A stretch of DNA of 6,134 nt, taken from the NCBI GenBank assembly GCA_944393305.1, contig CALXZS010000081.1, forward strand, positions 1 to 6,134, in the 5' to 3' direction. The notes beneath the pieces are model-generated. The model was given only the letters and a program-made list of their open reading frames with translations, was not told where the DNA came from and made no database searches. The position numbers were made by a program, and so were the translations under genes. This document shows, in pieces, positions 1 to 5,269 of the stretch; position 1 is the stretch's first letter; each line of letters begins with the position of its first letter. The stretch is from an uncultured Clostridia bacterium (GTDB lineage: Bacteria > Bacillota > Clostridia > TANB77 > CAG-508).

Positions 1-925
1 TATTTTCTGTTTTGCCTGTTATTCTGTGATAACGAATACCAGTTGAAACTCTAACTCCATTTGAAGCAATATATGGTTTTATATAATCATATGGAGCATC
101 ATATCCAATATCTCTATAAAATTCTCTATAATTAAAATCACCAGGGTATCCATTAATTGATGACCAAACTTGTCTAGAAGATTCTAAGTCTCTACCAAAA
201 GCTACCACTCCATCTGGTGAAACTATTGGTGCATATGTACCATAAATAGGTGTTGGGTCAGCATATAAAATACCATGTGTTTCAGTTAAAACATATTGTA
301 CACCAAATTCTCTTAAATATTTGTCTGCTTCTGGAACATATCCGCATTCAGGAAGCCAGAAACCACGAATAGGTTTATCAAAATATTTATTATATGTTTG
401 AACACCTAAAGCAATTTGTGCTCTTACAGTTTTCTCGTTAACATATAGAATAGGGAAATAGCCATGAGTGGCACCACATCCTATAATTTCTAAAACTCCT
501 AAATCTTGAAATTTCTTAAAAGCAGAAATTAGATTACATTTATATACATCTTTAAAAACATGTAAATCATTAGAATATCTATCATAGTAATAATGAGAAA
601 GTTTATTTATTCTTGGATTGTCCTTAGTTCTCTCAATCTCTTTTTCAGATAGTTCAATATGCTTTTTTAAATATTTTATATATCTTTTTTGAAGCATTTT
701 ATTATCTAACATATTTAAAAGAGGTGGTGTTAAAGACATAGTAAATCTAAAATCAACATGTTCATCAACTAATTTTTTTTTTTTTTAAAGAAGAGGAATA
801 TATGTTTCAGAAATTGCTTCATATAACCATTGCTCTTCTAAATAATCTTCACTCTCTGGGTGGTGCACAAAAGGTAAATGTGCGTGAAGTACAAAACTAA
901 CATATCCTTTTATATTTTTTTCCAT
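1..925 (-). pseudogene. GH57-family 1,4-alpha-glucan branching enzyme, interrupted by an in-frame stop; 3' end outside window
   Basis: The minus-strand frame starts at ATG 925-923, after an AAGGAAG ribosome binding site (933-939). It reads as the N-terminal part of a GH57 (DUF1957-type) branching enzyme, which makes alpha-1,6 branches in alpha-1,4-glucans in the cytoplasm. Conserved segments in order are LHAHLPFV (residues 13-20, GH57 region I), GCGATHGYFP (149-158), and FWLPECGY (189-196), whose E193 matches the family's catalytic nucleophile. The end of the window has STGIRYHRITG, also typical. The catalytic aspartate region lies beyond the window. Codon 47 (787-785) is TAA, formed by a T plus the first two bases of a 14-A tract (coding strand, 786-773). 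The same frame resumes at LVDEHVDFRF and stays open to base 1, with the spacing expected of the family. A single T-to-A change would restore a Lys codon. Altering the A-tract length would not help, because the stop is read before the tract can shift frame. The first downstream in-frame ATG (739-737, residue 63) has no good binding site and would omit region I. The gene is either a real nonsense mutant or a sequence error. The family assignment is firm; pseudogene status is uncertain. Confidence 0.85.
773..786 (-). repeat. Poly-A (A14 on the coding strand) homopolymer inside the GH57 gene
   Basis: Fourteen T on the plus strand are fourteen A on the coding strand. The preceding T (787) and the first two A make TAA, codon 47 of the GH57 frame. 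The tract occupies the place of five residues normally variable in the family between YIPLL and LV(D/E), so the alignment length is preserved despite the stop. Confidence 0.9.
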
Positions 926-940
926 TTGTTTTCTTCCTTA

Positions 941-976
941 ATAAAAATTTAGGTTTTCTTATAAATAGAAAACCTA
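941..976 (-). terminator. Weak intrinsic terminator-like hairpin at the end of the DUF4912 gene
   Basis: An inverted repeat pairs 950-959 with 967-976 (core AGGTTTTC / GAAAACCT) around a 7-base loop. On the minus strand it is followed by AATTTTTAT, a short U-rich tail. The stem contains the TAG stop codon of the DUF4912 gene (976-974), and the tail ends just before the ribosome binding site of the GH57 gene. It has only three G-C pairs, so termination would probably be partial, lowering GH57 relative to DUF4912 expression. It could instead be a 3'-end stabilising hairpin or chance in AT-rich DNA. Confidence 0.45.
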
Positions 977-1975
977 TAAAACATTAGATGTTGGATTTTG
1001 AGATGATGGATTTTTAAAATCAAAACTATTACTTTCTTCTGAAAGATTAAAGTTTTTATAAATACCGCAAATATGTTTTAAGAAAGGCTTAATAACTCGT
1101 TTGGTATATTGATTAGTATGAATATTTTTAAAATAAATCACATCATTTTCATTGAAAAATAGTACATGGTCATTTGGTGCTTCTATTACATTTGAAGAAG
1201 TAATGTAAATATAATCAGTAGGAACTTCTTCAGTATATTCTATTGGTCTTCTTCCGAGTTCAACAACATATTGGCATTTTGAATCATTAACATGAATGTA
1301 CCAATTATTTGCAAAATCGTTTATATCTAATTCATATGAATATTTATCAGTTAAATTATGAACTATTAAAACAGGTTTTGTTATATGGAAAAATCTTTCA
1401 CCATATTTTTTAATAAAAGAATTTCTATCTTCATCAGAAACTTCCCAATAAACAAATAATGTATTAGGATTCTGAGCTAAAGCTTTTACAACTGTTTTGT
1501 TATATCTATAAGGTAAATCATAATATTCTACAATATAACTGCGAATTTTTTGTAATTTTGGCGAAATTGCTTTTTTACCATTTATATTACGTTTTTTTGC
1601 TTTAGTACTAACTTTTTTGGTAGAAGTACGTTTAGTAGTAGACTTCTTTGTGGTACTTGCTGTTCTTTTCGTAGTTGCTTTTTTTGTAGTACCAGTCTTA
1701 CTAGCAGTTTTTTTCACAGTAGAAGTTTTACTTGTAGCACTTTTTGAAGTTGCTTTTTTTGCTACATCTTTTGAATTTACTTTTTCTTGCGAATCTTTTG
1801 AAGTAGCAGATTTTTTTGATGTTACCTTTTTAGTAGTATCTTTTCCAGTTTTCGATTGTGTAGTGGATTTTTTTGAAGTCGTCTTTTTCGTAGCTTTAAC
1901 TGAAGAGGTAACTTCTTTATTTTCAACTTGTTCTAAATTTTTATTTTCTTCATTTTCTTTTGCTCTTCTTGGCAT
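974..1975 (-). CDS. DUF4912-domain protein with long Lys/Ser/Thr/Ala-rich basic N-terminal tail
   Basis: This is a 333-residue protein of unknown function. The start is set by an AGGAGG site (1982-1987 on the minus strand) six bases before ATG 1975. Residues 1-26 are acidic and polar. Residues about 27-130 are low-complexity, dominated by K, T, S and A in degenerate units such as KKTTSKKS, KKVTSKKSATSK, KKATSKSATSK and KKSTTKRTSTKK, with no aromatic residues; this resembles histone-H1-type tails. A folded domain follows at about 148-265 with DUF4912 features: DLPYRYNKTVV, then NPNTLFVYWEVSDEDR and the segment around VELGRRP. The C-terminal tail (about 266-333) is less distinctive. No signal peptide or membrane segment is seen. 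DUF4912 genes are, to my knowledge, often found near GH57 enzymes and glycosyltransferases, as here, which suggests a role in alpha-glucan metabolism, but no activity is established. The tail might bind nucleic acid or an anionic polymer; that is inference. The gene is first in the leftward unit, 48 bp ahead of GH57. Confidence 0.85.
   Translation of the reverse strand: MPRRAKENEENKNLEQVENKEVTSSVKATKKTTSKKSTTQSKTGKDTTKKVTSKKSATSKDSQEKVNSKDVAKKATSKSATSKTSTVKKTASKTGTTKKATTKRTASTTKKSTTKRTSTKKVSTKAKKRNINGKKAISPKLQKIRSYIVEYYDLPYRYNKTVVKALAQNPNTLFVYWEVSDEDRNSFIKKYGERFFHITKPVLIVHNLTDKYSYELDINDFANNWYIHVNDSKCQYVVELGRRPIEYTEEVPTDYIYITSSNVIEAPNDHVLFFNENDVIYFKNIHTNQYTKRVIKPFLKHICGIYKNFNLSEESNSFDFKNPSSQNPTSNVL
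1563..1900 (-). repeat. Low-complexity degenerate repeat encoding the Lys/Thr/Ser/Ala tail
   Basis: The coding strand here is a run of imperfect units encoding K-K/R-x-T-S-K-like blocks (residues about 26-138 of the DUF4912 protein). The units vary in length and codon choice, so this is a degenerate tandem-type array and not a perfect microsatellite. Such segments usually vary in length between strains. On the opposite strand it gives a spurious Val/Phe-rich open frame. Confidence 0.6.
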
Positions 1976-2013
1976 TTTACTCCTCCTTAGTTAAAGTATA
2001 ATATACTCATAAT

Positions 2014-2042
2014 ATAATATAACAAAGAAAAATTTTAATCAA
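2014..2042 (-). promoter_or_regulatory. Putative sigma-A promoter for the DUF4912-GH57 unit
   Basis: Read on the minus strand, a -35-like TTGATT (2042-2037) is followed after 17 bases by a -10-like TATTAT (2019-2014). Transcription would begin near 2007, about 32 bases before the DUF4912 start codon. The spacing is ideal, but the region is so AT-rich that other -10 matches are possible. Confidence 0.45.
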
Positions 2043-2066
2043 TAGAAAAAAGAAAAAAATATTAAA

Positions 2067-2108
2067 AAAATTTGTATTTTTTTATTTACATTTGTAGAAA
2101 ATTTGTAT
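2067..2108. repeat. Direct repeat AAAATTTGTAT flanking the rightward -35 box
   Basis: AAAATTTGTAT occurs at 2067-2077 and again at 2098-2108, start to start 31 bp, or about three helical turns. A third TTTGTA lies at 2091-2096. The second copy abuts the -10 box of the rightward promoter. It could be a regulator site, but the motif is nearly all A/T and chance recurrence is quite possible. Confidence 0.3.
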
Positions 2109-2113
2109 ACAAT
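2085..2113 (+). promoter_or_regulatory. Putative sigma-A promoter for the glycosyltransferase operon
   Basis: TTTACA (2085-2090) and TACAAT (2108-2113) are separated by exactly 17 bases, each one mismatch from the sigma-A consensus. The expected start is near 2120, giving a leader of about 44 bases with a strong AGGAGG site (2148-2153) ahead of ATG 2164. The A/T tracts upstream (2041-2083) could act as an UP element. The whole gap 1976-2163 holds this promoter, the divergent one and short repeats; no gene was seen in it. Confidence 0.55.
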
Positions 2114-2163
2114 ATCTGTAAGGTTATAAAAAACTAAAGAAAATTAGAGGAGGGGCATAAAAT

Positions 2164-3456
2164 ATGAAAATTTTAATGCTAACGTGGGAATATCCACCAA
2201 GAATAGTTGGAGGAATAGCGAGAGTTGTACATGACTTATCGCATAGAATGATAAAGGATGGACATGAAGTTACTGTTGTAACATATAAGGACGGAAATGC
2301 CCCATATTTTGAGGACGACAAAGGCGTAAAAGTATACAGAGTAGACAACTACATGATAAATCCAAATAACTTTATTGATTGGATAATGCAATTAAACTTC
2401 AATATGCTTGCAAAAGCAAATGAACTTATTTCAAAAGAAGGAAAATTTGACGTAATACATGCACATGATTGGCTTGTAACATATGCGGCAAAATCCCTAA
2501 AAGAATCTTATAATATTCCATTAGTAGCTACAATTCACGCAACTGAAAATGGCAGAAATAGTGGAATTCATGATGAAACCCAAAGATATATAAATGATAC
2601 AGAATGGCTACTTACATATGAATCAACAGAAGTAATTGTAAATAGCAACTATATGAAAAATGAATTACAAAGAATATTTGGTTTGCCATTTGAAAAAATA
2701 AATGTAATACCAAATGGAATAAATCTAAATAATTTTACTGGTGTAGAAAGAGACTACGATTTCAGAAGACAATATGCAATGGATAATGAAAAAGTAATTC
2801 TATATGTTGGTAGACTTGTTTATGAAAAAGGAATTCAAAACTTAATTGGTGCAATGCCAAAAATATTAAGCAACTATCATGACGCCAAATTAGTTATATG
2901 TGGAAAAGGTGGAATGATGGATGAATTAAGACAAGAAACAAGAAATTTAGGAATAGAAAATAAAGTATATTTTGCAGGATATTGTGATTCTAAAAAAAAA
3001 AAAAAAATGTATAAATGTGCTGATGTAGCAGTTTTTCCAAGTACATATGAACCTTTTGGAATAGTAGCTTTAGAAGCTATGCTTGCTGGTGTTCCAACAG
3101 TTGTATCAGATGTAGGTGGATTAAATGAAATAGTAGAACATGGTGTAGATGGAATGAAAAGTTATGCCGGAAATTCAAATTCAATAGCAGATTCTGTTTT
3201 AGCACTATTATTTGATGCAAAACTAGGAAGTGCAGTATCAAAAAATGCAGTTAAAAAAGTAAAAGAACTATATAATTGGAATAAAATTGCACAAGATACA
3301 CATTATGTATATGAACAAGCAATTTGTCAAACTGAAGCTCAAAGACAAGCTGAAAAAATTGCACAAGAAAAAGCAGAAAAAGCAAAGAGGTCACAAAATC
3401 CAACAAAAGAACTTTCAAATCTATTAACTTTCAGAAAAAGAAGTGCATATGCATAA
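2164..3456 (+). CDS. GT4-type glycosyltransferase, glycogen-synthase-like
   Basis: This 430-residue GT-B-fold cytoplasmic enzyme probably transfers glucose from a nucleotide sugar to an alpha-glucan. The N-terminal Rossmann half begins MKILMLTWEYPPRIVGGIAR, with the acceptor/donor loop glycines G16-G17. VIHAHDW (97-103) and VATIHATENG (121-130) follow, and the hinge segment VIPNGINLNNF (181-191) leads to the C-terminal half. There, ILYVGRLVYEKGIQNLI (212-228) and the EX7E motif in YEPFGIVALEAM (E296, E304) mark the donor site, followed by SDVGGLNEIV (315-324). Length is normal for the family. Residues about 385-430 form a Gln/Lys/Glu/Ala-rich, probably helical basic extension. A 16-A tract (2992-3007) encodes KKKKK (277-281) in a surface loop just before MYKCADV. 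The start follows AGGAGG (2148-2153). It lies divergent from GH57 and DUF4912, supporting an alpha-glucan role. The opening sequence differs from classical GlgA (KTGGL), so the donor (ADP- or UDP-glucose) and product are not certain. Confidence 0.88.
   Translation: MKILMLTWEYPPRIVGGIARVVHDLSHRMIKDGHEVTVVTYKDGNAPYFEDDKGVKVYRVDNYMINPNNFIDWIMQLNFNMLAKANELISKEGKFDVIHAHDWLVTYAAKSLKESYNIPLVATIHATENGRNSGIHDETQRYINDTEWLLTYESTEVIVNSNYMKNELQRIFGLPFEKINVIPNGINLNNFTGVERDYDFRRQYAMDNEKVILYVGRLVYEKGIQNLIGAMPKILSNYHDAKLVICGKGGMMDELRQETRNLGIENKVYFAGYCDSKKKKKMYKCADVAVFPSTYEPFGIVALEAMLAGVPTVVSDVGGLNEIVEHGVDGMKSYAGNSNSIADSVLALLFDAKLGSAVSKNAVKKVKELYNWNKIAQDTHYVYEQAICQTEAQRQAEKIAQEKAEKAKRSQNPTKELSNLLTFRKRSAYA
2992..3007 (+). 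repeat. Poly-A (A16) homopolymer inside the glycosyltransferase gene
   Basis: Sixteen consecutive A residues encode five lysines plus the first base of the next ATG codon. Losing one A leads to TAG seven codons after the end of the tract's lysines; gaining one leads to TAA within three codons. Either change would remove the EX7E donor-binding region. Tracts of this length are prone to polymerase slippage and to sequencing error. Confidence 0.9.
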
Positions 3457-3483
3457 TATTTTAGAAAGAAAGGTAAAATATAT

Positions 3484-3828
3484 ATGGAAATTTATGATAC
3501 AGCAAATAGACTAGCAGAAGAAATAAGAAATTCAAAACAATATAAAGATTTAAAAAAGGCAAAAGATGAATTAATGGCAAATGCAGAAAAAAGACAGATG
3601 ATTATTGATTTTGAAGAATTAAAAAAAGAAGTACAATTAATGGAAATGCAAAGACAAAATAATGAGCCAGTTGACGAAGAAAAGAAAAAAGAAAAATTAG
3701 TTACAATGTATAATGTACTAATTTCAAATAAAGATATAAAAGATTATTTTGATTATGAAATAGCATTTAACCAATTAATGGTTGATATAAATAAAATTAT
3801 AGGAAATAGTATAAAAGATGTCCTATAA
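3484..3828 (+). CDS. YlbF/YheA-family (Com_YlbF, UPF0342-like) helical protein
   Basis: This 114-residue, entirely charged and helical cytoplasmic protein has no signal or membrane segment. The N-terminal MEIYDTANRLAEEIRNSKQY, the central DFEELKKEVQLMEMQRQN (about 42-59) followed by an acidic EPVDEEKKK turn, and the C-terminal QLMVDINKIIG (about 97-107) match the Com_YlbF family. The pattern and length resemble Bacillus YheA (about 117 residues) more than YlbF or YmcA. YlbF and YmcA act with a third protein to influence RNase Y and competence/biofilm control; YheA's role is unknown. Which branch this belongs to was judged by eye. The start follows GAAAGG (3468-3473). It sits 27 bp after the glycosyltransferase and 20 bp before the next gene with no terminator, so it is probably co-transcribed. 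Confidence 0.8.
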   Translation: MEIYDTANRLAEEIRNSKQYKDLKKAKDELMANAEKRQMIIDFEELKKEVQLMEMQRQNNEPVDEEKKKEKLVTMYNVLISNKDIKDYFDYEIAFNQLMVDINKIIGNSIKDVL

Positions 3829-3848
3829 AATTTGAAGGAGGCATACAG

Positions 3849-4064
3849 ATGAAAAAAGGAGAAAGCGGAATAACATTAATATCTTTAGTTATAACAATTG
3901 TAGTTTTATTCATATTAGCAGCTGTTTTAGTGGATGCCTCTTTACAAGTTGCCCCATCGACTGAAGCACTTAACAATCTAAGAAATGATTTTCATAATGA
4001 ACAAACTGAAACAGAAGAAAAAATAAACGAAATGACTAATGGATGGGAAGATGTAATATTATAA
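3849..4064 (+). CDS. Small prepilin-like single-pass membrane protein
   Basis: This 71-residue protein has an N-terminal MKKGESG leader (basic, ending in Gly7) followed by ITLISLVITIVVLFILAAVLV (about 8-28), a hydrophobic helix. That arrangement matches type IV prepilin or pseudopilin signals, cleaved after Gly by a prepilin peptidase, and the GITLISLVITI form is very common in Clostridia. The usual glutamate at mature position 5 is replaced by Ser12. The mature remainder (about 43 residues after the helix) is short, polar and acidic, with EQTETEEKINEMTNGW, too small for a standard pilin globular domain. The start is supported by AAGGAGG (3835-3841). No pilus assembly, ATPase or peptidase gene is nearby. 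It may be a minor pseudopilin or simply a small anchored membrane protein; function is unknown. Confidence 0.75.
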   Translation: MKKGESGITLISLVITIVVLFILAAVLVDASLQVAPSTEALNNLRNDFHNEQTETEEKINEMTNGWEDVIL

Positions 4065-4084
4065 AAAACTAAGGAGGAATACAA

Positions 4085-5248
4085 ATGAAAGCAAATGTTG
4101 CATGGAGTACTGATGAAGATGCTTATTTAGCAGGTAAAGCATGTGCTAAAAAAGCAGTATTAGACTTAATACAAACAAAAGTCGCATTTATATTTAGTTC
4201 AGTAAAGTATAATCAAAAATCTCTTATAGATGGAGCAAAAGAAGTATTAGGTTCAGCACCAATTATAGGATGTACATCAAATGGAGGAATATTAGTTCCA
4301 GATGGTTATATAACATCAAACAATGGTTTCGCAGGAATATTAGCTCTTGGCGACCCAGATACAGCAGTAGGTGTTGCAGGGATGCCAAAACAAGTAACTG
4401 CTAGAGAAACAGGAAGAATGGTTGCAGAAGAAGCAAAAAGAAAAGTAGGAACAACATATTCACCATCTTATTTTTTCATGATAGCAAATCCAGGAGAAGA
4501 AGAAGAATATGCAAAAGGAATCCAAGATGTAATAGGTGATGTACCAATGTTTGGAGGAAGCTGTGCAGACGATGATTTATCTGGTAAATGGAAAATATTT
4601 GCTAATGATAATATTTTTTCAGAAGGTGTAGCAGTAGCATTTTTCTATACAAATAAAAAGATTTACAATGAATATACAGGAAAATATCATGAAACTGTAA
4701 ATTCAGGTGTAATTACAAAAATAGAAGGAAGAAGAACATTAAAAGAAATTGATGGAATTCAAGCAATGAAAAAATATGCTGAATGGACAGGATTTAAAAC
4801 TAGAGAACTTATGGGAGACAAAATACTTACAGCGTCTATTTTAAAACCAATAGGAGTAAAAACTCCAACAGGAAATATAACATTAATAAGACATCCAATG
4901 GCAGGAAATGCTGACTATTCTATTAATTTAGGAAATGATTTAGCAGTAAATACAGTTGCAATTCAAATGCAATCAAGTTTAGATGAACTAATAGAAGCAC
5001 CAAAACTTGTTTTAAGAAAATTAAAAGAAAAAATGAATGGTGAGCCAGCAGCTTATCTTTTAGTACATTGTGGTGGTAGAAAGATAGCAATTGGAGATAG
5101 AATAAATGAGGTTGCAAAACTTTTAAAAGAAGAAGCAGGAGATGTACCTTTTATAGTACCATTTACTTTTGGAGAATATGGAAGAGCAGAGCATGAAGCA
5201 AATAATATGGGAGGATTAATGCTTTCTGAAACGGCTTTTTGTAAATAA
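4085..5248 (+). CDS. Stand-alone FIST-domain protein (FIST_N and FIST_C)
   Basis: This 387-residue soluble protein contains only the sensory FIST region. FIST_N spans about 5-200, with IIGCTSNGGI (60-69) and PMFGGSCADDD (154-164) as signature loops. FIST_C spans about 220-385 and ends with FTFGEYGRAEHEANNMGGLMLSETAF, in which the GEYG and the Asn-rich loop correspond to the family's GE and HN motifs. FIST domains are thought to bind small ligands and are often fused to, or sit next to, histidine kinases, GGDEF or chemotaxis domains. None is fused here or seen nearby. No transmembrane segment or signal peptide is present. Five-residue Glu stretch GEEEEY lies at 137-142. The AAGGAGG site (4071-4077) sets the start, 20 bp after the pilin-like gene; 21 bp follow before the FucO-like gene. 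Ligand and output partner are unknown. Confidence 0.88.
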   Translation: MKANVAWSTDEDAYLAGKACAKKAVLDLIQTKVAFIFSSVKYNQKSLIDGAKEVLGSAPIIGCTSNGGILVPDGYITSNNGFAGILALGDPDTAVGVAGMPKQVTARETGRMVAEEAKRKVGTTYSPSYFFMIANPGEEEEYAKGIQDVIGDVPMFGGSCADDDLSGKWKIFANDNIFSEGVAVAFFYTNKKIYNEYTGKYHETVNSGVITKIEGRRTLKEIDGIQAMKKYAEWTGFKTRELMGDKILTASILKPIGVKTPTGNITLIRHPMAGNADYSINLGNDLAVNTVAIQMQSSLDELIEAPKLVLRKLKEKMNGEPAAYLLVHCGGRKIAIGDRINEVAKLLKEEAGDVPFIVPFTFGEYGRAEHEANNMGGLMLSETAFCK

Positions 5249-5269
5249 ATAATTTTAAGGAGGAAACGT

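Noticed and set aside
737..739. Internal restart ATG in the GH57 frame (residue 63)
   Set aside because: There is no ribosome binding site at a suitable distance, and the product would lack GH57 region I (HAHLP), so it is unlikely to give a working enzyme.
773..786. Poly-A length variation as phase-variable switch for GH57
   Set aside because: The TAA at codon 47 is read before the tract can shift frame, so expansion or contraction alone cannot restore the full-length product.
1563..1900. Possible CRISPR or perfect tandem repeat array
   Set aside because: The units are degenerate, of varied length and without spacers, and are explained by the Lys/Thr/Ser-rich coding sequence.
1617..1994. 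Plus-strand open frame of 125 codons, Val/Phe-rich
   Set aside because: It is the antisense of the Lys/Thr-rich tail of the DUF4912 gene; AAA/ACT-rich codons read backwards give Phe and Val. No ribosome binding site or family resemblance.
2124..2348. Minus-strand open frame of 74 codons at the start of the glycosyltransferase gene
   Set aside because: It lies antisense to the well-supported glycosyltransferase and its leader, with no recognisable domain.
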